DNA of 11,879 nucleotides from Streptosporangiaceae bacterium. GTDB taxonomy: Bacteria; Actinomycetota; Actinomycetes; Streptosporangiales; Streptosporangiaceae. The stretch is from assembly GCA_030040475.1 (NCBI GenBank), contig JASHTQ010000145.1:1-11879 (forward strand), given 5' to 3'. The notes beneath the pieces were generated by a model. That model was not told the DNA's origin and made no database searches. It saw only the letters and a program-made list of their open reading frames with translations. Shown one piece after another: positions 1 to 6,496 of the stretch. The translations under genes were made by a program, and so were the position numbers. How positions within the stretch are numbered: the first letter of the stretch is position 1; each line of letters starts with the position of its first letter.

Positions 1-1
1 T

Positions 2-73
2 GCGGCAGGTGCGATCCGCGGGGCGAACGTGTCCGGCCACGGCACTAGTTCGGGTTTCCTGACCCGGCCGTGA
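2..73 (+). CDS. Possible 3' end of an upstream gene (partial)
   Basis: One plus-strand frame is open from the window edge to a TGA at 71-73 and would encode a C-terminus ending GTSSGFLTRP. Most of its codons end in G or C, as in the genes of this window, and a small hairpin (73-88) starts at the stop codon. At 23 codons it is too short to assign to a family. The opposite strand is also open here from a GTG near base 46, so strand and reality are both uncertain. Confidence 0.25.
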   Translation, partial: AAGAIRGANVSGHGTSSGFLTRP

Positions 74-88
74 CGGGCACGCGCCCGT
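73..88 (+). terminator. Small hairpin after the possible upstream stop
   Basis: ACGGGC (73-78) and GCCCGT (83-88) form a perfect 6-bp GC-rich stem around a 4-base loop. No T-run follows. It could be a weak terminator for the partial gene ending at 73, or chance in GC-rich DNA. Confidence 0.25.
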
Positions 89-457
89 ATGGTCAGGTGT
101 GCCCTTATGCCGGAAATAACATAATAATTGATTCACGTCATTACGGCAGCCCGCCTTCTTTAGTTGTCTCGCAAGCATACGATCGCGGGGCCGACTCGCT
201 CTCTTGATCGATGTACCACACACCATATCTGCAGGTCAGGGGCGTACTTGTGGCTGCAGGACAGGCGGCTCGGTAACCGGCGGCTGCGGGCATACCGTAT
301 ATCCGGTCTTTCCGGGTGTGAGGGGTTCTGAGGCCTTGCACGACATAGGCTAAACAAAAACGGCCATGGACTTACATGAATGCGCCATTTATATTGTTGC
401 CCAGCTGTTCGAGATTTGTGCTTACCATATCGGGCGCTATTTATCCAAGGAGTGCAT
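89..457. other. Long non-coding stretch upstream of the G1 peptidase gene
   Basis: No frame here has the codon pattern of the neighbouring genes; the open frames on the minus strand give low-complexity, Cys/Arg/Ser-rich nonsense. Base composition is visibly more AT-rich than the rest, for instance around 112-140 and 350-445. An imperfect 12-base direct repeat, CTGCAGG(T/A)CAGG, occurs at 229-240 and 254-265, 25 bases start to start. A -35/-10 pair cannot be placed convincingly. The stretch presumably carries the promoter and regulatory sites of the secreted peptidase. Confidence 0.5.
447..452 (+). promoter_or_regulatory. Ribosome binding site deciding the G1 peptidase start
   Basis: AAGGAG lies 5 bases before the ATG at 458 and is a strong Shine-Dalgarno match. 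It selects this ATG over the in-frame upstream ATG at 380, which would put 26 extra residues in front of a clean signal peptide. Confidence 0.75.
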
Positions 458-1297
458 ATGCGACACAGGCTTCCGCTTTTGGCGGCAAGCATCGGCCTAG
501 TCCTTGGCGGGACACTCGCGGCTGCTTACCCGGCAGCGGCCACCACCAACCCGACGGACGCCGGTATGGTTCAGCCCGGTGGCCCGATGGAGCTGTCGAC
601 CGGGACCCAGCCTGCGGCGGGGGTATCGCAGAGCGCGAACCAGACCAGGCACACGATCGTGACCAGCTCCAACTGGGCGGGCTACGCGGCGACCGGCTCC
701 AACGGCTCGTTCACCAAGATCTCGGCGAGCTGGGTGCAGCCGACCGGGCATTGCACCAGCGGCGACCAGTACGCGGCGTTCTGGGTCGGGCTGGACGGCT
801 ACTCCAACTCCACCGTGGAACAGACCGGCACCGAGGTCGACTGCGTCGGGCGCACCGCGGTGTACTACGCCTGGTGGGAGATGTACCCGGGCGCCTCCAT
901 GGAGATCAATCACACGGTCCGTCCTGGCGACCACTTCACGGCCACGGTCACTTACCAGGGCAGCAACCAGTACCAGCTCGTGCTGGACGACACGACCGAA
1001 TCCTGGGTCAACACCACCACCCAGACCCTGGTCGGAGCGGACCGGTCCTCGGCCGAGGTCATCGCCGAGGCTCCGTGCTGCACCTACGGAGGCGGCATCC
1101 TGCCGCTGGCCAACTTCGGCACGGTCAACTTCACGGGCGCGACGGTGAACACCACCACGAACCTGGGTAACGCCTCCGGCCTGGTAGAGATCACCATGCG
1201 GGACACGGCGGTCTCGCCGATTACCAGCGCACAGAACTTCAGCGTCACCTACAGCGGTTCCAGCATCGGCTTCCCCTGGCCCTTCGGCGGCTTCTGA
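458..1297 (+). CDS. Secreted G1 family (glutamic, eqolisin-type) endopeptidase
   Basis: The 279-residue precursor begins MRHRLPLLAAS and continues into a hydrophobic helix ending AYPAAA near residue 28, a classical Sec signal peptide with an AxA-type cleavage site. A short propeptide-like stretch (about 29-65) follows. The mature domain starts at the family-typical SSNWAGY (70-76) and continues through SWVQP (91-95). The proposed catalytic Gln is Q122 in VEQTGTE and the catalytic Glu lies in SAEVIAEAP (E200 or E204, more likely E204), matching the Gln/Glu dyad known for scytalidoglutamic peptidase. ILPLANFG (214-221) after the Glu motif is also typical. The product should be exported and cleave proteins, probably best at acidic pH. 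The usual Trp in the AEW motif is Val here. The gene stands alone and converges on the amine oxidase gene, so it is probably unrelated to the catabolic cluster. Confidence 0.88.
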   Translation: MRHRLPLLAASIGLVLGGTLAAAYPAAATTNPTDAGMVQPGGPMELSTGTQPAAGVSQSANQTRHTIVTSSNWAGYAATGSNGSFTKISASWVQPTGHCTSGDQYAAFWVGLDGYSNSTVEQTGTEVDCVGRTAVYYAWWEMYPGASMEINHTVRPGDHFTATVTYQGSNQYQLVLDDTTESWVNTTTQTLVGADRSSAEVIAEAPCCTYGGGILPLANFGTVNFTGATVNTTTNLGNASGLVEITMRDTAVSPITSAQNFSVTYSGSSIGFPWPFGGF

Positions 1298-1345
1298 GGT
1301 CAGCCGGGCCGCGGCAGCGGTCAGGTTACGGCCGAACGCGCGGGA

Positions 1346-1402
1346 GTGCCGCCGCCAGGGTTCCGCTCAGCCGGCGGAACAATGCTTACCTGGCGGCGGC
1401 AC
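1346..1402. terminator. Large bulged hairpin at the convergent gene junction
   Basis: Arm 1346-1359 (GTGCCGCCGCCAGG) is perfectly complementary to 1389-1402. Nested inside, GTTCCGC (1360-1366) pairs with GCGGAAC (1374-1380) around a 7-base loop. The result is a 21-bp stem interrupted only by an 8-base bulge (1381-1388). It lies between two converging genes and includes the amine oxidase stop codon (1367-1369) and its last 11 codons. No T-tract follows on either strand, which is common for actinobacterial terminators. A bidirectional terminator or 3'-end stabiliser is the likely role. Confidence 0.65.
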
Positions 1403-3289
1403 GTCCAGCGTTGGGTTGCGGTCGAAGAAGCCGGTGGGCTTGAGCGTGAAGCCGCAGTGCGCGACCGGCATGACCGGCCAGTCCTCCGGGCGGGGCCAGT
1501 GCGTCGGGCCGAAGGTGTGCCAGACGACGATGTCCGTGCCGTCGATGTCCTTATCCTCCGCGATGAAGGCGGGGATCCCGGCTCCGCCCGGGTTCTGGTT
1601 CACGAAGTCGCCAGCCGGATAGCGGTGGGCCGGGTCGTACCTGGTGACCCAGAGGTGGTTGGTCGCGAAGGCGGCCCGGGCGGACAGCGGGGCGGCGGGA
1701 TCGGCGAGCAGGACCGGCGCGGACTCCGGGTAGAGCGTGTAGCCGACCGGGCGGCCGAACCTGTTCTCGTGCTCGGTGCTGATGATCCGCCAGGTCCGGC
1801 CGCGGGAGCCGTCGGCGCGCCGGCCCGCCTGCGACTCGCGGGTCAGCCGGGTCACCGTCTGCGCGATGGCGTTGCCGTGCGGGTTGTCCGGCCCGATCGG
1901 CAGGCCGCCGACGTCCACCTCCTCGACCGCGTTGGCCAGCCCGTCCACGGTCACGTCCAGCCGGGCGCTGAACAGGTGCTGGTGCACGGCCGCGGCCAGG
2001 CCGGGCGCGACCTCGGTGGAGTAGACGTGCTCGCCGCCCGGATGAGCCTGGGTGAACAGCACCCCGGTCATCTTGACCTCGTGCTCGATCGTGCCGTCCA
2101 GGTAGAAGTACCAGTAGAAGCCGTAGTCGTAGTTGCCGACGGTGGTGAAGTACGACACCACGAGCCTGCGCTGGCGGCGCGACTGGGCCGAGCCGTTGAA
2201 GATGTCCGTGTGCTTCCACAGGATGCCGAAATCCTCCTCGTGGATGCAGATCGCGTTCGGGATCGTGCGCGGCTGGCCCGCGTCGTCGGTCACGGTCGCG
2301 TCCAGGTAGGCGATCTCGCCCAGGCAGTCGCAGCCGAGCTCGAGGGAGTTGGCGAACTTCCCGCACAGGTACTCCCCCGTGTCGAAGTAGGCCTGCCAGT
2401 AGCGGAACTGCGGGTCGCCGTAGGGGACGACCATCTCGGGGATCGATGCCCGGTAGATCACCGGGCGCTGCTGCAGGCTGATCTGGTGCAGGGTCAGCCC
2501 CTCGCGGGCGTCGAAGCCGATCCGCATCGACCAGTCCTGCCAGCGCAGCAAGTGCCCGTCCAGGGTGAAGCTCGGGCCTTCGGGCTGGGTGATCTCGATG
2601 GGCCGCAGCGTGCTGCGGTGCGGGCCGCGCACCGCCTCGTCGTCGTAGTCGCCGGACTCGGCAGGAACCGGCAGCTCGAACTCGTCGATGATCGTGAAGA
2701 CCTTCTTCTCGACCAGGTCGACATAGGCGGCGATGCCGTCGACCGGATGCGCCCAGGCCAGGTCGTGCTCCCGCGCCTGGACGAAGGTGAGCACCCGCAC
2801 CATCCGCCGCCTGTCGTCCTCGGCGGGCCCGAACACGCCCGCGGTGAGCGGGCAGACCCGGAGCTGGCCGAGATCCGTCAGGCCGCGCCGGGCCATGGCG
2901 GCGCGCCAGTCCGGGTCCGCCTTGACGATCTCGTCCACGGCCACGAAGTCGCCGTCGATGATCGGCAGCTGCCCGTCGGCGGGCGGGTCCAGCCTGCGCG
3001 CGCTAACCACCTTCCGGTCGGTCAGCGAGACCACGGCGTCGGTCGACTCGCCGGTGCCGGCGTTGAGCAGGAACGCGCGCAGCCGGCGATCGGTGACCGC
3101 GTCGCCGAGGACGTCGTCCTTCGGCGGTTCCTCAAGGCCGTAGTAGGCGAACCTGGTCGGCTCGGCCAGCAGCCCGGCGGCGGCCAGGATCTCCCGCCCG
3201 GCCAGGTACTCGGCGGCGGTGGCCGGTGCCAGCGGATGCGGGCGGTGCTCGCGCGAGGTCTGGGTCTCGTGGACGGCGGTGTCGGTCAT
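1367..3289 (-). CDS. Copper-containing primary amine oxidase (TPQ enzyme)
   Basis: A 640-residue copper amine oxidase, the length expected for bacterial members such as the Arthrobacter globiformis enzyme. It oxidises a primary amine to an aldehyde with release of NH3 and H2O2. The topaquinone precursor is Y387 in the signature GNYDYG (385-390). The copper ligands are H436 and H438 (HQH) plus H611 in PVAHCGF. The catalytic base is D303 in YFDTGEY (301-307). N-terminal N2/N3 domains precede the large beta-sandwich catalytic domain. There is no signal peptide, so H2O2 would be made in the cytoplasm, and no catalase is in view. The ATG at 3289 is chosen because GGAG sits 9 bases upstream; the frame stays open further upstream only as antisense of the permease gene. 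It is last in the unit after the dehydrogenase and permease genes. The amine (aromatic, aliphatic or polyamine) cannot be told from sequence. Confidence 0.95.
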   Translation of the reverse strand: MTDTAVHETQTSREHRPHPLAPATAAEYLAGREILAAAGLLAEPTRFAYYGLEEPPKDDVLGDAVTDRRLRAFLLNAGTGESTDAVVSLTDRKVVSARRLDPPADGQLPIIDGDFVAVDEIVKADPDWRAAMARRGLTDLGQLRVCPLTAGVFGPAEDDRRRMVRVLTFVQAREHDLAWAHPVDGIAAYVDLVEKKVFTIIDEFELPVPAESGDYDDEAVRGPHRSTLRPIEITQPEGPSFTLDGHLLRWQDWSMRIGFDAREGLTLHQISLQQRPVIYRASIPEMVVPYGDPQFRYWQAYFDTGEYLCGKFANSLELGCDCLGEIAYLDATVTDDAGQPRTIPNAICIHEEDFGILWKHTDIFNGSAQSRRQRRLVVSYFTTVGNYDYGFYWYFYLDGTIEHEVKMTGVLFTQAHPGGEHVYSTEVAPGLAAAVHQHLFSARLDVTVDGLANAVEEVDVGGLPIGPDNPHGNAIAQTVTRLTRESQAGRRADGSRGRTWRIISTEHENRFGRPVGYTLYPESAPVLLADPAAPLSARAAFATNHLWVTRYDPAHRYPAGDFVNQNPGGAGIPAFIAEDKDIDGTDIVVWHTFGPTHWPRPEDWPVMPVAHCGFTLKPTGFFDRNPTLDVPPPGKHCSAG

Positions 3290-3330
3290 TTTAAAAATCT
3301 CCAAGATTATTCCGAACGGGCCGTGGTGCT

Positions 3331-3391
3331 TGCGCCCGCGAAGCCTGCCCGTCACGCGTGGCAGACGTGAACCGTGGGCTTCGCGGGCGCA
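3331..3391 (-). repeat. Perfect 15-bp inverted repeat between permease and amine oxidase genes
   Basis: TGCGCCCGCGAAGCC (3331-3345) is perfectly complementary to 3377-3391, with a 31-base spacer. The spacer itself contains CTGCC/GGCAG (3345-3349 with 3360-3364, sharing one base with the outer arm) and the palindrome CACGCGTG (3353-3360), so a second, alternative fold is possible. On the transcribed strand the hairpin begins 8 bases after the permease stop and ends about 40 bases before the amine oxidase ATG. There is no U-tract. It could partly terminate transcription, protect the upstream mRNA from decay, or set different expression levels for the two genes. Confidence 0.6.
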
Positions 3392-3399
3392 GTGCGCGG

Positions 3400-4863
3400 T
3401 TATTCGTCGGCGATGATCGAGCCGACCCGGTCGCCGAGGCTGGGGTCGCGCTTGACCAGCCAGATGGCGTAGACGACCGAGACCACGATGACGCCAAGGG
3501 CGGCGTACGGGAACCAGTCGTAGGGGTTGGGCTGCGGCGGCTTGCACAGGTAGTAGACCGGGACGGCGATCGCGGCCATGCCGAGCACCGGCAGCACGAC
3601 GTGCTTGATGACGTTGAACTCTTGCGGCCGGTACTTGCGGTAGTAGAACGGCAGCGCCAGGTTGGCCAGGAAGTACACGACCAGGATCAGGATCGTGCCC
3701 ATCGTGCCGGATTCGTCGAAGTAGTTCAGCGCGCTCAGGCTGTTGCCGTGGCCGCCGGCCCAGTGGCCGATCGCCCAGCCGAGGACGATCACCGAGGCGA
3801 CGGCGACGAAGGTGATGATCGCGTAGATCGGCGTCCGGCGGACTGGCTGCACGTAGCCGATGAAGCGCGGCAGCAGGCCCTCGCGGCCGGCGTTGAAGAT
3901 CAGCCGGCACTGCGAGTTCACCGCGGCGATGAGCACGCCCAGGGTAGAGGTCAGCCCGGCGCAGTAGGCGATGAACGCCAGCCAGGCCACGATGCCGTGC
4001 ACAGCCGTGATGAACGGGATGAGCGGAGCCGCGAGCGCCGACCCGTTGTCGTGGAAGGCGCTGACCGTGGAGTAGGCGACCAGGAGGTACGTGACCGCCA
4101 TGATCGCGATCGACAGGAATACGGCTCTGGGCACGTTGCGCCGCGGGTTGCCGGTCTCCTCGGCCAGCGCCGCCGAGTTCTCCCAGCCGATGAACAGGTA
4201 GACGGCCAGCGGGAAGCCGGCGGCCAGGCCGCTGAACCCATTGGTGATATGGCCGGGGTCGAACGGCGCACCGGACAGGTGACCGCCGTTCTTGATCAGC
4301 ATGGCCACCGACCCGATCAGCAGCACCAGCATCTCGAAACCGAAGAAGAAGCCGGCCAGCTTGGTCGACACCGCCACGCCGCGGAACATCATGACCATGG
4401 CGCCGGCCGTGAAGGCCGCGGAGAAGATGATCCAGGGGATGGCCACGTTGAAGTAGTACTGCAGCATGATCGACAGGAACCCGCCGGAGATGACGAGCAC
4501 CGACGAGATCGCGATGATGTACCCGGCCCCGCACAGCAGCGCCGTGGTTACCGCGCTGGTGCCGCCGAACGTCTTGCCGACGAAGGTGATGAAGCCGCCG
4601 GTCGACGGGTGAGCCCGGGAGAACTGCGAGAGCGTGTTGCCGAGCAGTGCGATGGCGACGATGGCGGCGACGATCGTCAGCGGGGCGGCAATACCCGCCG
4701 TCACCACGATCAGACCGAAGCTGAAGTAGAAGCTGTACGCCGGGCCGATGTTGGCCATCGTCGAGGCGGAGATGTCGATCAGCCTGAGCGCCCCACGGTG
4801 CAATCGCTCGGGAGATTCAGGCGACTTAGTTTCGGTGAACGGAACGGGTGCCGCTTCGCTCAT
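3400..4863 (-). CDS. APC superfamily amino acid/amine permease
   Basis: A 487-residue, very hydrophobic inner-membrane protein with about twelve predicted transmembrane helices, the first near residues 44-75 and the last near 450-470. A short polar N-terminal tail precedes RGALRLIDISASTMANIGPAYSF, the usual start of the APC fold. The segment GWENSAALAEETGNPRRNVPRAV (226-248, TM6 and the following loop) is the family's hallmark. It should be a secondary transporter for an amino acid, polyamine or amine, probably driven by protons or exchange. GGGAG lies 7 bases before the ATG. The gene starts 35 bases after the aldehyde dehydrogenase stop and precedes the amine oxidase gene, so its likely cargo is the amine substrate of that oxidase. 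Substrate specificity cannot be read from sequence. Confidence 0.9.
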   Translation of the reverse strand: MSEAAPVPFTETKSPESPERLHRGALRLIDISASTMANIGPAYSFYFSFGLIVVTAGIAAPLTIVAAIVAIALLGNTLSQFSRAHPSTGGFITFVGKTFGGTSAVTTALLCGAGYIIAISSVLVISGGFLSIMLQYYFNVAIPWIIFSAAFTAGAMVMMFRGVAVSTKLAGFFFGFEMLVLLIGSVAMLIKNGGHLSGAPFDPGHITNGFSGLAAGFPLAVYLFIGWENSAALAEETGNPRRNVPRAVFLSIAIMAVTYLLVAYSTVSAFHDNGSALAAPLIPFITAVHGIVAWLAFIAYCAGLTSTLGVLIAAVNSQCRLIFNAGREGLLPRFIGYVQPVRRTPIYAIITFVAVASVIVLGWAIGHWAGGHGNSLSALNYFDESGTMGTILILVVYFLANLALPFYYRKYRPQEFNVIKHVVLPVLGMAAIAVPVYYLCKPPQPNPYDWFPYAALGVIVVSVVYAIWLVKRDPSLGDRVGSIIADE

Positions 4864-4898
4864 GTGCTCACTCCCTCGACGGGCTGGCTTTGTGCCGA

Positions 4899-6362
4899 TT
4901 AGTAGGGATAATGCGCGGGGCCGGGGTTAACGGTCAACCAGCGGCGTTCGGTGAACTCCTCGATGTTGGAATCACCGCCTGACCTGCCGCCCAAACCCGA
5001 CTGTCCGATCCCGCCGAACGGCGCCAGCGCCTCATCCTGCGGCGTTGCGTCGTTCACGTGCACCATCCCGGCCCGCAGCCGCCGGGCCAGGCGCAGGCCG
5101 AGGTTCGGGTCGCCGGTCAGCACCGAGTCGACCAGGCCGTAGTTCGTGTCGTTGGCCACCGCGACCGCCTCGTCCGCGTCGTCGACCACGCTGACCGGCG
5201 CGATCGGCGCGAAGATCTCCTCGGTCCACAGCCGGGAGTCGCGGCTGACCTCGGCGACCACCGTGGGCCGGAAGAACGGCCCGTCGGTGGTACCGCCCGC
5301 CACGACCTTGGCTCCCTGGGCGACGGCCTCGTCCAGCAACTGCCGGGCCCGGTCCAGTTGGCGCGCGTTGATCATCGGGCCGAGGCCGACGTCCTCGGTG
5401 ACCGTGTTACCGACGGTGATCCGCTCCGCGCGGGCGGCCAGTGCCCTGGTGTAGGCCTCGGAGATCCCGCGCTGCACGATGTGCCGGCCAGCGGTGATGC
5501 AGGTCTGGCCCTGGTAGTGGAAGCTCGACCAGGCCCCGATCATCGCCGCCTGGTCCAGGTCGGCGTCGTCGAGGACGATCAGCGCGTTGTTGCCGCCGAG
5601 TTCCAGGGACACCTTCTTCAGGAGCTCGCCGGCGGTCCCGGCGATCTGCCGCCCCACCGCGGTCGACCCGGTGAAGTGGATCATTTTTACGTCAGGGTGG
5701 GCGACAAGCCGCTGGCCGACCTCGACGTCGCCGGGCAGCACGCTCAGGATGCCGGGTGGCAGCCCGGCGGCCTGGAACGATTCGGCGATGGCCAGCCCTC
5801 CGGACAACGGCGTCTCCGGGGACGGCTTGATCAGCACCGCGTTGCCAAGCGCGATCGCGGGCGCGATCACGCGCATGCCCAGGACGAGCGGGAAGTTCCA
5901 CGGAGTGATCACGCCGACCAGGCCGACCGGGATCCGCTCGGACAGCGAGAAGCGCCCGGCGTGGCCGGTGGGGAGCACTTCGCCGGTCGCGCGTGAGGCC
6001 AGCCCCGCCGCCTCGATCAGCTCGCTTTTCGCGGCGGAGATCTCGTAGTCGGCCTTCCCGCCGATGCAGCCGGTCTCGCGCATAATGAGCTCGCGGTACT
6101 GCTTGGCCCGGCCATCCAGGGCGGCCGCGACATCGCGGAGCAGGCCGGCGCGCTCGGCGTAGGTCCGCTCGGCCCAGTCCGGCTGGGCCTGCCGGGCCAC
6201 CGCGACGGCCTGGTCCACGTCGGACGGGCCGGCCAGCCCGGCGCTTGCGAAGACCTCGCCGGTGGCCTTGTCGCGCACGCCGATGGACCCGCCGCCCGCG
6301 GGCGGGCGGAACTCGCCGTCGACGAAGATCGCGCCCCGCCATTGACCTGGCTGCTTGAGCAC
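4899..6362 (-). CDS. NAD(P)-dependent aldehyde dehydrogenase, benzaldehyde/vanillin dehydrogenase-like
   Basis: A 487-residue ALDH superfamily enzyme of normal length, oxidising an aldehyde to a carboxylic acid. The oxyanion Asn is N156 in TPWNFP, the cofactor-binding Lys is K179 in IKPSPETP, the Rossmann turn is FTGSTAVG (230-237), the general base is E254 in LELGGNN, the nucleophile is C288 in QGQTCITAGRH, and E382 lies in EEIFAP. The QGQTCITAGRH context and the GGKADYEISAAKSEL region resemble benzaldehyde and vanillin dehydrogenases, which hints at aromatic aldehydes but is not decisive. A GTG start at 6362 is chosen because AGGAG precedes it by 5 bases and the protein then begins, as is usual, shortly before the IFVDGEF strand; an upstream extension of 27 residues is low-complexity. 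It is the first gene of the unit with the permease and amine oxidase and would consume the aldehyde the oxidase makes. Confidence 0.93.
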   Translation of the reverse strand: MLKQPGQWRGAIFVDGEFRPPAGGGSIGVRDKATGEVFASAGLAGPSDVDQAVAVARQAQPDWAERTYAERAGLLRDVAAALDGRAKQYRELIMRETGCIGGKADYEISAAKSELIEAAGLASRATGEVLPTGHAGRFSLSERIPVGLVGVITPWNFPLVLGMRVIAPAIALGNAVLIKPSPETPLSGGLAIAESFQAAGLPPGILSVLPGDVEVGQRLVAHPDVKMIHFTGSTAVGRQIAGTAGELLKKVSLELGGNNALIVLDDADLDQAAMIGAWSSFHYQGQTCITAGRHIVQRGISEAYTRALAARAERITVGNTVTEDVGLGPMINARQLDRARQLLDEAVAQGAKVVAGGTTDGPFFRPTVVAEVSRDSRLWTEEIFAPIAPVSVVDDADEAVAVANDTNYGLVDSVLTGDPNLGLRLARRLRAGMVHVNDATPQDEALAPFGGIGQSGLGGRSGGDSNIEEFTERRWLTVNPGPAHYPY

Positions 6363-6367
6363 CGCCG

Positions 6368-6372
6368 CTCCT
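6368..6372 (-). promoter_or_regulatory. Ribosome binding site selecting a GTG start for the aldehyde dehydrogenase
   Basis: On the minus strand AGGAG lies 5 bases before the GTG at 6362. It is the only good Shine-Dalgarno match near the N-terminus and excludes the longer in-frame open reading that runs upstream through the operator. Confidence 0.6.
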
Positions 6373-6437
6373 GCCCTGGCTGTCCCGCGCCTGCCGCGTG
6401 GCCCGTGACGGCCCGTCTGTGTCGTATGGCCCGTCGG

Positions 6438-6453
6438 TGGCAAGCGCTTTCCA
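6438..6453. promoter_or_regulatory. LacI-family operator for the amine-oxidation unit
   Basis: Read on the minus strand the site is TGGAAAGCGCTTGCCA, a palindrome with one mismatched pair and the central AAGCGCTT typical of LacI/GalR-family operators. It lies 75 bases upstream of the aldehyde dehydrogenase start and just downstream of the candidate promoter. It shares 12 of 16 bases with the second operator at 7613-7628. The adjacent LacI-type regulator is the obvious ligand. Confidence 0.7.
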
Positions 6454-6463
6454 ATTGCTGCGA

Positions 6464-6493
6464 AACGTACCTGATTGTGGCCATGGTGCGCAA
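6464..6493 (-). promoter_or_regulatory. Candidate promoter of the aldehyde dehydrogenase-permease-amine oxidase unit
   Basis: On the minus strand TTGCGC (6493-6488) and TACGTT (6469-6464) are separated by 18 bases and fit the actinobacterial TTGnnn/TAnnnT pattern. Transcription would start near 6457, immediately before the operator at 6453-6438, so a bound repressor would block initiation or clearance. The match is moderate and this is inference from position as much as from sequence. Confidence 0.4.
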
Positions 6494-6496
6494 GGG

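Noticed and set aside
416..443. TTGTGC-N16-TATTTA as promoter of the G1 peptidase gene
   Set aside because: Transcription would start at about 450, inside the AAGGAG ribosome binding site, so this pair cannot serve the gene as annotated unless the message loses its Shine-Dalgarno sequence.
160..492. A 110-codon minus-strand open frame in the region upstream of the peptidase gene
   Set aside because: No recognisable motif, no G/C third-position bias, Cys- and Arg-rich composition, and overlap with the peptidase signal sequence.
1346..3370. A 674-codon open frame on the plus strand opposite the amine oxidase gene
   Set aside because: It is antisense to a gene with all catalytic residues of copper amine oxidases. 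Its translation is Val/Arg/Gly-rich with no recognisable domain, the usual artefact of GC-rich coding DNA.
3290..4534. Open continuation of the amine oxidase frame upstream of its ATG
   Set aside because: It reads through the permease gene in another frame and gives Arg/His-rich nonsense; the ATG at 3289 has a proper ribosome binding site and fits the family length.
3358..4902. A 514-codon open frame on the plus strand opposite the permease gene
   Set aside because: The translation is Asp/Arg/His/Gln-rich without hydrophobic segments or motifs; the minus strand encodes a clear twelve-helix permease.
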